Assembly: GCF_002968635.1 (NCBI RefSeq)
Contig: NZ_PVBN01000001.1
Span: 682,001-746,000 of the forward strand
Length of the DNA stretch: 64,000 nucleotides
Reading direction: 5' to 3'
DNA from: Neorhizobium alkalisoli
GTDB taxonomy: Bacteria; Pseudomonadota; Alphaproteobacteria; Rhizobiales; Rhizobiaceae
The notes under the pieces were generated by a model that saw nothing but the letters and a program-made list of their open reading frames with translations, did not search any database and had not been told where the DNA came from. Both the position numbers and the translations under genes were made by a program. Shown here in pieces: positions 41,268 through 48,142 of this stretch. Within the stretch, counting starts at the first letter, position 1. Each line of letters begins with the position of its first letter.

Positions 41268-42182
41268 ATGGCGTCTCGGTGGGCGAAAGTCTTGGGTGCC
41301 GGCGCGGTCATCGTTGCAATCGGCGCCGGGATAGCCTGGGCGCTGACAAAGCCCGATCCGCATCCGGAAAGCTATTGGGCCAATCTCGGAGAACCGGATC
41401 TCGGCAACGGCGAGCAGCTGTTCTGGGCTGGCGGCTGCGCAGGCTGTCACGCGGCAAAAGGGGCTCAGGGCGATGCCTTGAAGGTGATGTCGGGCGGACG
41501 CGCGCTGCCGAGCCCCTTCGGCACCTTCCATATCCCGAATATTTCGCCCGATCCGTATGCAGGCATCGGCAACTGGACGCTCGCGCAATTCGGCAATGCC
41601 ATGACCCGTGGCGTCGGTCCGAACGGCGAACATCTCTATCCGTCCTTCCCCTACGGCTCCTATGCCCGCCTTTCGGCAAAAGATGTCAACGATCTGTTCG
41701 GCTATCTGAAGACGCTGCCGGCAAACTCCAACATCGCCCCGCCGCACGAGCTCGGTTTCCCCTACAATATCCGCCTTGGCGTGGGTGTCTGGAAATATCT
41801 CTATTTCAACGATCAGCCGCGCGTCGAGCTCGCTTCGGCCGACGAAAAGGTGAAGCGCGGTCAGTTCCTCGTGGAAGGGCCTGGCCATTGTGGCGAATGT
41901 CATACGCCGCGCGATCCCATGGGTGGCTTCCAGCCCGACCGTTGGCTGGCCGGCGGTCCCAATCCCGAAGGCAAGGGCAGCATCCCCAATATCACCCCGG
42001 GGTCGAAGGATGTCGGTTCCTGGAGCGAGGGCGACATTGCCAATTATCTCGAAACCGGCTTCACGCCTGATTTCGACAGCGCCGGCGGCTCCATGGTCGA
42101 GGTCCAGCAGAACGTCGCGCACTTGCCGAAGAGCGATCTGGAGGCAATCGCCGCTTATCTGAAGGCGGTGCCGGGGCGGTAG
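41268..42182 (+). CDS. Di-heme c-type cytochrome, membrane-anchored
   Basis: A 304-residue periplasmic cytochrome anchored by an uncleaved or cleavable N-terminal helix (VLGAGAVIVAIGAGIAWAL). Two CXXCH motifs, CAGCH and CGECH, bind two hemes. The pattern resembles cytochrome subunits of periplasmic dehydrogenases; distal ligands such as methionines are likely in GGSMVEVQ or similar segments. The dehydrogenase partner is not in the window. The ATG at 41268 follows GAAGGAG; a TTG upstream is rejected. Confidence 0.92.
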   Translation: MASRWAKVLGAGAVIVAIGAGIAWALTKPDPHPESYWANLGEPDLGNGEQLFWAGGCAGCHAAKGAQGDALKVMSGGRALPSPFGTFHIPNISPDPYAGIGNWTLAQFGNAMTRGVGPNGEHLYPSFPYGSYARLSAKDVNDLFGYLKTLPANSNIAPPHELGFPYNIRLGVGVWKYLYFNDQPRVELASADEKVKRGQFLVEGPGHCGECHTPRDPMGGFQPDRWLAGGPNPEGKGSIPNITPGSKDVGSWSEGDIANYLETGFTPDFDSAGGSMVEVQQNVAHLPKSDLEAIAAYLKAVPGR

Positions 42183-42190
42183 TTGTGCTT

Positions 42191-42240
42191 GCAAAGGCAT
42201 CCTTGTGTGCTACATTTATAGCACACAAGGATCCCTTTGC
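42191..42240. promoter_or_regulatory. 50-bp inverted repeat ending at the antitoxin start codon
   Basis: Two 22-nt arms (42191-42212 and 42219-42240) pair with one mismatch around CATTTA and end directly before the antitoxin ATG at 42241. The inner part TGTGCTA-N6-TAGCACA resembles antitoxin-type operators. In RNA the hairpin would bury the ribosome-binding site. Confidence 0.75.
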
Positions 42241-42504
42241 ATGACTATTACCACCAAGATCAGGCGCCAAGGCGGTGCTGCGGTCGTCACGATCCCGCCG
42301 GCGGTTTTGAAGATGATGCAGGTTGAGATCGGCGATCAGCTTTCTCTTGCTGTTGCCAATCAAGAGCTTGTCGTCCGCCCCGTCAAAAGCAAAAAGCGTT
42401 ACAAGTTGAGCGAGCTGCTTCAAGGGCAGGAGATCATTTCCGGATTGAATGCGGAATTGGCCTGGGCGATGGAAGGGGATCCCGTAGGACATGAAGTTTC
42501 ATGA
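42241..42504 (+). CDS. mazE: AbrB/MazE-type antitoxin
   Basis: An 87-residue antitoxin. The N-terminal swapped-hairpin DNA-binding domain reads TTKIRRQGGAAVVTIPPAVLKMMQVEIGDQLSLAV, as in AbrB/MazE. The acidic C-terminal tail (LLQGQEIISGLNAELAWAMEGDPV) would bind the toxin. Its stop overlaps the toxin start (ATGA). Autoregulation through the 50-bp repeat directly upstream is likely. Confidence 0.92.
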   Translation: MTITTKIRRQGGAAVVTIPPAVLKMMQVEIGDQLSLAVANQELVVRPVKSKKRYKLSELLQGQEIISGLNAELAWAMEGDPVGHEVS

Positions 42505-42875
42505 TGGTTCGGAGCAACGTTCCGAACCGTGGTGATGTCTTCTGGGTAGATCCCAATCCCGTTGCCGGGCGCGAGATGAAGGACAGGCATCGTTTCGTTG
42601 TTATCACGCCGCGCGAAATCAACATGCTGGGCGTGAGCATGACGGTGCCGATCACGAGTGGCGGCGCTTTCACACGCAGTGCGGGTCTCTCGGTACCGAT
42701 TTCGGGACATGATACGACCGGGGTTGCGGTCTGCAACCAGGTCCGCAGCTTCGACATACCGGCACGTGTTCAGCAAAAGACGGCGCGCTATATTGAAACG
42801 CTGGACAAGTCGACCATCGATGAGATTGTCGCTCGGGTCGTAAGCGCCATCGACCCCGCGCCGGAGCAGGAGTGA
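42501..42875 (+). CDS. mazF: MazF/PemK-type endoribonuclease toxin
   Basis: A 124-residue toxin of the MazF/PemK (CcdB-like) fold. VPNRGDVFWVDPNPVAGREMKDRHRFVVITP gives the typical first strands with the conserved Arg, and MTVPITSGG and GVAVCNQVRSFDIPAR are matching family segments. It would cleave RNA. ATGs at 42501 and 42504 are both possible; the first overlaps the antitoxin stop. It converges with the GNAT gene at 42930. Confidence 0.93.
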   Translation: MMVRSNVPNRGDVFWVDPNPVAGREMKDRHRFVVITPREINMLGVSMTVPITSGGAFTRSAGLSVPISGHDTTGVAVCNQVRSFDIPARVQQKTARYIETLDKSTIDEIVARVVSAIDPAPEQE

Positions 42876-42929
42876 AGCCGAGCATATTATCTGGCCAAGG
42901 CCGCCGGATAAGCCCTGGCCAAATCCGTT

Positions 42930-43418
42930 TCAGGCCAGCGCCTGCATATAGCGCATGCCGGTCACCGGGCGCGGCTTGAAATCCATGTGCTCGTAGAAGC
43001 GGTGTGCCGCGAAGTTGCCGGTCGCGGCGCTGACCGAAAGGTAGTCGCAGCCGGCGGATTTAGCGGTTTCCCGGGCGCGGGCGACGAGATGCTGGCCGAT
43101 GCCGTGGCCGCGATGGCCGTCACGCACGAAGAGATGGTGGAGGTCCATGCCGCGTGTGCCTTCCTGGGCTCTGTAGAGCGGCACGAGGATGGCGTAACCG
43201 ATCAGCCCCGAGCCGGTATCGGCAACAAGCGCGGTGATCCAGGGCATGGGACCGAACAGATCGCGTTCCAGCTTTTCAGACGTGATGGCGGCGGGGTCGT
43301 TGTGATGGGCGGCGAGAGCCGCGATCATCTCGTTGAGTTCGGGCAGGTCGCGCGGCTTGGCGTTGCGGATGGTCACAACGGGCGGTCTAAGCAGTGAAAT
43401 TTCGGTATCTTCAGTCAT
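42930..43418 (-). CDS. GNAT family N-acetyltransferase
   Basis: A 162-residue acetyl-CoA-dependent N-acetyltransferase. The acetyl-CoA pyrophosphate-binding motif is HLFVRDGHRGHGIGQHLV (residues about 99-116), and DYLSVSAATGNFAAHRFYEHMDF is the C-terminal GNAT strand-helix. Substrate is unknown. The ATG at 43418 is used because AAGG lies 9 bp upstream; the ATG at 43427 is too close to the same site. Confidence 0.91.
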   Translation of the reverse strand: MTEDTEISLLRPPVVTIRNAKPRDLPELNEMIAALAAHHNDPAAITSEKLERDLFGPMPWITALVADTGSGLIGYAILVPLYRAQEGTRGMDLHHLFVRDGHRGHGIGQHLVARARETAKSAGCDYLSVSAATGNFAAHRFYEHMDFKPRPVTGMRYMQALA

Positions 43419-43749
43419 TTCCGGCATCCTTTTTCGGTCTTGTGTAGCCGTCAGGTGCCGTTTCTCATGAACAAAGCCGCCTGACGGCGGCTTGTTGACA
43501 TGATGATCTGTCGAGCCGCCCCTTAGAGGTAGGCCCAAAAATACGAGCAGGCGGTGGTCGTGCGCGTCTTGATCATGGGGTGTTGAATGCTCCCGATCGC
43601 GGAACTTGTCAAGTGTCCTCGGGCGAAAGGATGCTCGGCAAAAACAGCACCGACCAGCCGTCCAAAGGCGACGAGAGACTAGCTTTCAATCTTGTCGTTG
43701 CAGAGTGGTTTTGATGGGGTATATTACATCAGAGGCTGCGGGGCGGCGG
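43419..43749. other. Gene-poor gap between GNAT and TumE-like genes
   Basis: The 331 bases hold GCCGTCAGG/CCTGACGGC (43447-43455 with 43480-43488) and a tighter hairpin AAGCCGCC/GGCGGCTT (43474-43493). A 27-codon open frame (about 43631-43714) has a codon pattern I cannot judge. No convincing gene is seen. It may be the boundary of an acquired toxin-antitoxin segment. Confidence 0.5.
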
Positions 43750-44049
43750 ATGGCAAAAGCGGTACTGATTCAAAGGAGGCGCAGTTATCTCCGAGAAAAC
43801 GTATTTGTGGAAATTACTGTCTGGAACGTGCCGGTTTCGCTACGCGGAAGCGCGCACGAATTTAAATACAGCATGGCTCTGGTTGCGGATGGCGATTGTG
43901 TGCTGCGCTACGACAATGAGGCGGGCAAGGGGGACCATCGACATTTCGGAGCTGAGGAAACACCTTACGCATTCCGTGGTGTGGAGCAATTACTTGCGGA
44001 TTTCAGCGCCGATGTAAGAGGATGGCTGCGTGGCAACCCTGAAGGTTAA
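43750..44049 (+). CDS. tumE: TumE-type toxin (DUF6516)
   Basis: A 99-residue protein matching TumE family toxins. The signature RYDNEAGKGDHRH lies mid-protein, preceded by FVEITVWNVPVSLRGSAHEFKYSMALV. The start at 43750 is chosen to match the usual N-terminus; an upstream ATG at 43714 would add 12 residues. Its 3' end overlaps the antitoxin-like gene by 20 bp. The toxin-first order matches known tumE-tumA pairs. Confidence 0.86.
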   Translation: MAKAVLIQRRRSYLRENVFVEITVWNVPVSLRGSAHEFKYSMALVADGDCVLRYDNEAGKGDHRHFGAEETPYAFRGVEQLLADFSADVRGWLRGNPEG

Positions 44050-44392
44050 GATCGAGACATTCGAGCAGTCCATGGCTTCAGTCGTGGAGGCCGTCAAGGC
44101 GACGGAAGTCGGCATTCGGAAAGCTGCCGAAAACGTCCTGTCCTTTCCGTCCTGGGAAGCCCTCCACCGTGTCCTGGCACCCAAGAGGCTAGAGATCGTC
44201 CAGGCGATGACGGGCCAAGGGCCTTTGAGCATCCGCGAGGTAGCCCGCCGTGTTGGGCGGGATTTCAAGGGCGTTCACACCGATGTTGAGATGCTGCTTG
44301 GCAGCGGCGTCATCGACAAAGCTGAAAACGGCGGTGTTGTGTTTCCCTATGACCGTATCCACTTGGAATTCGACATCGAGGCCGCAGCCTGA
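44030..44392 (+). CDS. tumA: TumA-type antitoxin, HTH protein
   Basis: A 120-residue DNA-binding protein with a winged HTH of the HVO_A0114-like type (LEIVQAMTGQGPLSIREVARRVGRDFKGVHTDVEMLLGSGVIDKAENGG). It begins with GTG at 44030, inside the 3' end of the tumE-like gene, so coupling is strong. It would neutralise the toxin and repress the operon. The alternative start at 44072 would remove the first helix. Confidence 0.87.
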   Translation: MATLKVKIETFEQSMASVVEAVKATEVGIRKAAENVLSFPSWEALHRVLAPKRLEIVQAMTGQGPLSIREVARRVGRDFKGVHTDVEMLLGSGVIDKAENGGVVFPYDRIHLEFDIEAAA

Positions 44393-44456
44393 ATAAGACG
44401 CCTTAAGGCTCAGCGCCTTGCGATGACAGGCCCTTGAACTCGCCTCTAGCCCGCCG

Positions 44457-44873
44457 TCAATGTTCTCCCTCGCAGAGTCCGTGATCCGACAGGGCGCGGA
44501 TCACGTAACATTCTTCGATCGAATGGCCGCCGTCGCAATGGGAGACGATCCGGTCGAGTTCCTGCTCGAGCTTCCTCAGTCTCGCGATCTTCTCGCGCAC
44601 CGCCGCAAGATGTTCGGCCGCGATCCTGTCGGCATCGGCGCAGGGCTGCTGCGAATGTTCGCTCAACCTGATGAGTTCGCGGATCGCCGGAATGTCGAGG
44701 CCGAGATCGCGCGCATGGCGGATGAAGGCGAGCCGCTCGAGATCGCTTCTTTCGTAACGCCGCTGATTGCCTTCCGAACGTTCGGCAGCTTTCAACAGGC
44801 CCATCTGCTCATAATAGCGAATGGTCGGCACCTTTACCCCGGTGCGCTTTGACAGACTGCCGATCGACAGCAT
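44457..44873 (-). CDS. MerR family regulator, metal-type (ZntR/CueR-like)
   Basis: A 138-residue MerR regulator. The N-terminal HTH (IGSLSKRTGVKVPTIRYYEQMGLL) and a long coiled-coil dimerisation helix are typical. The C-terminus carries cysteines and histidines (PCADADR, SHCDGGHSIEECYVI, SDHGLCEGEH), a likely metal site as in ZntR or PbrR. The 'MAGL...RRYERSDLERLAFIRHARDLG' region is classical. It is divergent from a small membrane protein and faces the dmeRF operon, so a metal effector is likely. The metal is not identified. Confidence 0.91.
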   Translation of the reverse strand: MLSIGSLSKRTGVKVPTIRYYEQMGLLKAAERSEGNQRRYERSDLERLAFIRHARDLGLDIPAIRELIRLSEHSQQPCADADRIAAEHLAAVREKIARLRKLEQELDRIVSHCDGGHSIEECYVIRALSDHGLCEGEH

Positions 44874-44888
44874 GGGCGAAATTTCCTC

Positions 44889-44929
44889 TTGAAGCTCTAG
44901 TGACTGTAGGAATTATCTAGGTGATCACC
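44889..44929. promoter_or_regulatory. MerR-type promoter and operator
   Basis: TTGAAG (44889-44894) and TATCTA (44914-44919) are separated by 19 bp, the long spacer characteristic of MerR-regulated promoters. The spacer holds CTCTAGTGACTGTAGG, similar to PbrR/CadR sites. A GGTGATCACC palindrome follows at 44920-44929. It reads toward the small membrane protein. Confidence 0.5.
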
Positions 44930-44957
44930 GGACAAGGCGCAAGCGAGAGGTGACGTG

Positions 44958-45173
44958 ATGGATACGAGCTGCAACCACTGCCACGGCAGGTTCCACGAAT
45001 TTTCCAGGGGTCATATCCGGGCCTTCTGGGCGCTCGTCGCCATCGCAGCCGGCTTCTGGCTGATCTTGGCGATGGAGGTCCTCCGGCGCTCGCGGGAAGA
45101 GCGGAGGCCGGGGGATAATCCGGAACGCGGCAGCTTCTTCTTAAACGGCGCGGATGATGCTCATCCGCGATAG
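44958..45173 (+). CDS. Small membrane protein with N-terminal CNHCH
   Basis: A 71-residue protein. The N-terminus MDTSCNHCHGRFHEF carries Cys and His ligands, followed by a single membrane helix (AFWALVAIAAGFWLILAMEVL) and a charged tail. The metal-binding start plus the MerR-type promoter suggests a metal-handling accessory protein. The ATG at 44958 follows GAGAGGTGA. No family recognised. It lies 71 bp before dmeR. Confidence 0.72.
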   Translation: MDTSCNHCHGRFHEFSRGHIRAFWALVAIAAGFWLILAMEVLRRSREERRPGDNPERGSFFLNGADDAHPR

Positions 45174-45211
45174 GCGGACATGGCCCGTTTGCATCCCGGC
45201 TCCATTCCATA

Positions 45212-45231
45212 TAGCCTACCCCCCTATACTA
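45212..45231. promoter_or_regulatory. RcnR/DmeR-type operator
   Basis: A C6 tract (45219-45224) is flanked by TAGCCTA and TATACTA. On the other strand this resembles the RcnR pattern TACT-G6-N-AGTA. It lies 14 bp before the dmeR start. Confidence 0.65.
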
Positions 45232-45244
45232 ATTGGAGCCGCTC

Positions 45245-45517
45245 ATGACGCATACCATTCGGGAGAAGACAAAGCTTCTGGCGCGGGTGCGTCGGCTGAA
45301 GGGGCAGATGGAGGCGGTCGAACGGGCGCTGGAGGCGGAAGCGCCTTGCGGCGAGGTGTTGCGGCAGCTTGCCTCGATTCGCGGCGCGCTCGCCGGGCTG
45401 ACAGGCGAGGTGATGGAAGATCATCTCCATGAGCATGTTCTGCATGCCGCAGATGAGAAGCAGAGGGCGCAGGCGGCGGACGAACTCGCCGAGGCGCTCA
45501 GAACCTATATCCGCTAA
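45245..45517 (+). CDS. dmeR: Metal-responsive repressor DmeR (RcnR/CsoR family)
   Basis: A 90-residue all-helical repressor of the RcnR/FrmR/CsoR family. The N-terminal MTHTIREKTKLLARVRRLKGQMEAVERAL contains the metal-binding His and DNA-contacting Arg/Lys. Cys35 is in EAPCGEVL, and further His residues are in DHLHEHVLHA. It matches DmeR, which senses Ni2+/Co2+ in rhizobia. The ATG at 45245 follows GGAG. It is followed 29 bp later by dmeF. Confidence 0.92.
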   Translation: MTHTIREKTKLLARVRRLKGQMEAVERALEAEAPCGEVLRQLASIRGALAGLTGEVMEDHLHEHVLHAADEKQRAQAADELAEALRTYIR

Positions 45518-45546
45518 CGGGTTCGACACCGAAAGGGAGAAATGGA

Positions 45547-46521
45547 ATGGCTCATTCCGTCGAGGAGCTGAAGCACGACCACGTATTTCTCGGCGCCGAT
45601 CACGAGCGCAACGAACGCAAGGTCTGGCTGGTGATTGCGCTGACGGCAACGATGATGGTCGCGGAGATCGTCGCCGGTTCGATCTTCGGTTCGATGGCGC
45701 TGACGGCCGACGGCTGGCATATGTCGACCCATGCGGGCGCCATGCTGATCTCGGCGCTCGCCTATCTTTACGCCCGTCGTCAGGTCCGCAATCCGCGCTA
45801 TACGTTCGGGACGGGCAAGCTCGGCGATCTCGCCGGGTTTGCGAGCGCCATCGTGCTGGCGCTGGTCGCCCTTCTGATTGCCTGGGAAAGCGCCATCCGT
45901 CTCGCCCGTCCCGTCCCGATCGATTTCGACCAGGCGATTCTGGTCGCCGTCCTGGGGCTCGGTGTCAATCTCGCGAGCGCCTGGCTTCTACGGGAGGATC
46001 ACCATCATTCTCACCGTGGCGCTCACGCCATCCACGAGCACGAAGGCAGCCATCATCAGCATCATCACGGGCACGACCACGGCCATCACGCGGAGGATCA
46101 CAATCTGCGTGCGGCCTACCTGCACGTGCTGGCCGATGCGCTGACCTCGGTGCTGGCGATCCTGGCGCTGATCCTCGGGCGCATCTACGGCTGGAATGCG
46201 CTCGATCCGCTGATGGGTATTGTCGGCGGTCTGGTGATCGCGCGCTGGTCCTTTGGGCTGATCCGCGTCACGGCCGGCGTGCTGCTTGATGCGCGGCCGG
46301 ACGACGATGACCTCGCCGGCGAAATCCGCCGGACTGTGGAAACGGAGGAGGATAGGATTGCCGACCTGCATGTCTGGCAGGTGGGGCCGGGGCACCATGC
46401 GGCGATCGTTGCCCTGATAACGCCAAAACCCCGGCCGCCTTCCTTCTACAAGGAAAAGCTCCGAGCGATCGCGACCCTGTCGCATGTCACGGTGGAGGTG
46501 ACGCCGGCGGATGCGGCATAA
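45547..46521 (+). CDS. dmeF: Cation diffusion facilitator DmeF (Co/Ni efflux)
   Basis: A 324-residue CDF transporter with six membrane helices. The metal-transport site is formed by ALTADGWHMSTHAG (helix 2) and HVLADALTSVLA (helix 5). A His-rich loop (HHHSHRGAHAIHEHEGSHHQ and HHHGHDHGHH) between helices 4 and 5 is typical of DmeF. A C-terminal cytoplasmic domain (DLHVWQVGPGHHAAI) follows. It exports Co2+/Ni2+ under DmeR control. The position after dmeR supports the name. Confidence 0.95.
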   Translation: MAHSVEELKHDHVFLGADHERNERKVWLVIALTATMMVAEIVAGSIFGSMALTADGWHMSTHAGAMLISALAYLYARRQVRNPRYTFGTGKLGDLAGFASAIVLALVALLIAWESAIRLARPVPIDFDQAILVAVLGLGVNLASAWLLREDHHHSHRGAHAIHEHEGSHHQHHHGHDHGHHAEDHNLRAAYLHVLADALTSVLAILALILGRIYGWNALDPLMGIVGGLVIARWSFGLIRVTAGVLLDARPDDDDLAGEIRRTVETEEDRIADLHVWQVGPGHHAAIVALITPKPRPPSFYKEKLRAIATLSHVTVEVTPADAA

Positions 46522-46623
46522 GCAATTCCAGGAAAAGTGGGAACCGGTTTTCCGTCCGGAATTGCGCCGAGACTTTAGGGGAATTCCAGGAAAAGTGGGA
46601 ACCGGTTTTCCGTCCGGAATTGC
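46522..46623. repeat. Tandem copies of a rhizobial palindromic repeat
   Basis: Two near-identical copies of a 42-44 bp palindromic sequence (46522-46565 and 46582-46623) are separated by 16 bp. Each begins AATTCCAGGAAAAGTGGG, contains the AACCGGTT core and ends in CCGGAATTGC. Each folds on itself. The pair lies directly after dmeF and may act as its transcription end or mRNA stabiliser. Confidence 0.85.
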
Positions 46624-46647
46624 ATCAGTCGTTGAAGGTCAGGAGTA

Positions 46648-46908
46648 TCAGGTGAATTCCTGGTAGATGCCTTCCACCCAGTCCTGCGGAATGGCCGGCA
46701 TCGGCTGTTCGGCTGCGGCATCGCCGGTTTCCATGACCCAGAGGGCATTGGCGAGCGACGACGAAAGCAGCGTGCTGCTGCCGGTCAGCGCGTTGGGAGA
46801 GCGCTGGATGGACAGCGTCTCGCGCTGGGGCGCTTCTTCCGTCTTCCGGTCCACCTCCGGCGTCCGGTTGGGATAATAATAGCCGCTGAGGCCGCTATCG
46901 ATCTTCAT
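46648..46908 (-). CDS. Hypothetical small protein under a CtrA-type site
   Basis: An 86-residue polar protein, MKIDSGLSGYYYPNRTPEVDR at its start, without signal peptide or membrane helix. The core has a helix-prone stretch (SSTLLSSSLANALWVME) and the end is acidic. No family recognised. The start at 46908 lacks a strong ribosome-binding site. A CtrA-type site lies 26 bp upstream, which suggests cell-cycle regulation. Confidence 0.6.
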   Translation of the reverse strand: MKIDSGLSGYYYPNRTPEVDRKTEEAPQRETLSIQRSPNALTGSSTLLSSSLANALWVMETGDAAAEQPMPAIPQDWVEGIYQEFT

Positions 46909-46934
46909 GGCAAACACGCCCGTGTTCAGAATGG

Positions 46935-46950
46935 TTAACGAAGGGTTAAC
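46935..46950. promoter_or_regulatory. CtrA-type binding site
   Basis: TTAA-N7-TTAAC at 46935-46950, and on the minus strand the half-site TTAACCAT as well. This matches the CtrA consensus of alphaproteobacteria. It lies 26 bp upstream of the minus-strand small protein gene. Confidence 0.65.
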
Positions 46951-47044
46951 GACTGAAGCTTGCGCGAGGCTTGCGGCGGGTGTTTTGGGTTGACGAGGGA
47001 CTCTTGACAAAAAACGTGGCCGGCCCGTGCTTCGCGGCGGTTCC

Positions 47045-47584
47045 TTATATGTTCATGCCGCGGCGAAATCTGTCGATGATCGCGGTCGTCAGCCGCTGAT
47101 TGTTCCGATACCAGCTGTCTTCGGTGAAGAAGACCGGTTCGTCCGGGGCCCAGCCGCTCATGGTGAAATCGCTCTGGCGGGAGAAGAAGGCGATGAACTC
47201 TTCCTTCGTTGCCCATGTGGCGATGGCCGCGTCCGGAAAATGACCGTCCTGAATATCGCAAAGGATAATGCCGGCGTCCGTACGGATCAGTCCGTGGCCG
47301 CAGAAGTCGCGGTGGAATTGGTGGATCAGGCCTTCGCCGATTTTCGCCTGCTGCAGCTGGTCCCAGAGCTGCCGCGCCCTTTCCGCGCCGAGCGGCTTGC
47401 GGGACAGCCGGTCGCGCAGTTCTGCCGCGCGGCTATCCATCTCGTCTTCGCTGGCGTTGATGAGAGGGTAGGGCGGCCAGTCGGCACCCCTGTTCTTCCG
47501 CTGCCGCCATATGGACCAGGAAATCGTGCCGACGACATAGGCGATGATGGCGAAGCAGACGATGGGAATGATGATACCTGCCAT
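47045..47584 (-). CDS. Membrane-anchored protein of unknown function (179 residues)
   Basis: A 179-residue protein with one N-terminal membrane helix (IIIPIVCFAIIAYVVGTISW) and a cytosolic or periplasmic helical/beta domain. The region GEGLIHQFHRDFCGHGLIRTDAGIILCDIQDGHFPDAAIATWATKEEF is distinctive, but I do not recognise a family. It is 12 bp downstream of the DUF1697 gene on the same strand, so the two may be co-transcribed. Confidence 0.82.
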   Translation of the reverse strand: MAGIIIPIVCFAIIAYVVGTISWSIWRQRKNRGADWPPYPLINASEDEMDSRAAELRDRLSRKPLGAERARQLWDQLQQAKIGEGLIHQFHRDFCGHGLIRTDAGIILCDIQDGHFPDAAIATWATKEEFIAFFSRQSDFTMSGWAPDEPVFFTEDSWYRNNQRLTTAIIDRFRRGMNI

Positions 47585-47596
47585 CGTATCGCCTGC

Positions 47597-48109
47597 CTAT
47601 TCCATCGCCCGCGCCATTTCGGCGAGCTTGCGGACGGTATTGAGATTGCGCGACGTGCCGGTTTTGAGTGCCGTCAATTTCAGCTTCGAGCGGCCCGAAC
47701 CGTTCGGGTAGTGAACATAGATCTCACGGCCGGCGATAACCGCTTCCTCGCTATCAGGCGCGACCATCCCGTCGAGCGCCTTGGCCGGCGCCTTTTCCTG
47801 CAGGAAATGGATCAGCAGGAAGTTCGGCTTGGCATCGGGAAAGGGCGCATTCGCCGCGATCTCCTCAAGCTCCTCCGTCGTGCGCACCATGACGCCCGGC
47901 TTCCTGCCAAATTTCCTGCCGAGCGCCTCGTCGAGCTTGTCGGCGACGACCGCTTCCTTTTCATCGGAGCGGAACAGGACATTGCCGCTCTGAATATAGG
48001 TCCTGACGTCCTCGAACCCGAGATCCTCGCAGATCGCCTTGAGCTCGGTCATCGGCAGTGCCATCCCGGTAACATTCACCGCGCGCAGCAGAGCCACATA
48101 GACGGTCAT
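47597..48109 (-). CDS. DUF1697 family protein
   Basis: A 170-residue DUF1697 protein. The N-terminal YVALLRAVNVTGMALPMTELKAICEDLGFEDVRTYIQSGNVLFRS is the family signature, and the C-terminal half has GREIYVHYPNGSGRSKLKLTALKTGTSRNLNTVRKLAE. The biochemical function of DUF1697 is unknown. The ATG at 48109 is preferred over a GTG three codons upstream because GGGAGG is at proper spacing. Confidence 0.92.
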   Translation of the reverse strand: MTVYVALLRAVNVTGMALPMTELKAICEDLGFEDVRTYIQSGNVLFRSDEKEAVVADKLDEALGRKFGRKPGVMVRTTEELEEIAANAPFPDAKPNFLLIHFLQEKAPAKALDGMVAPDSEEAVIAGREIYVHYPNGSGRSKLKLTALKTGTSRNLNTVRKLAEMARAME

Positions 48110-48142
48110 CGTTTTCACCTCCCGGGAATGTAGCCCTCCCCT

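Noticed and set aside
43631-43714. 27-codon frame in the gap before tumE
   Set aside because: Too short, with only a weak ribosome-binding site and no conserved features.
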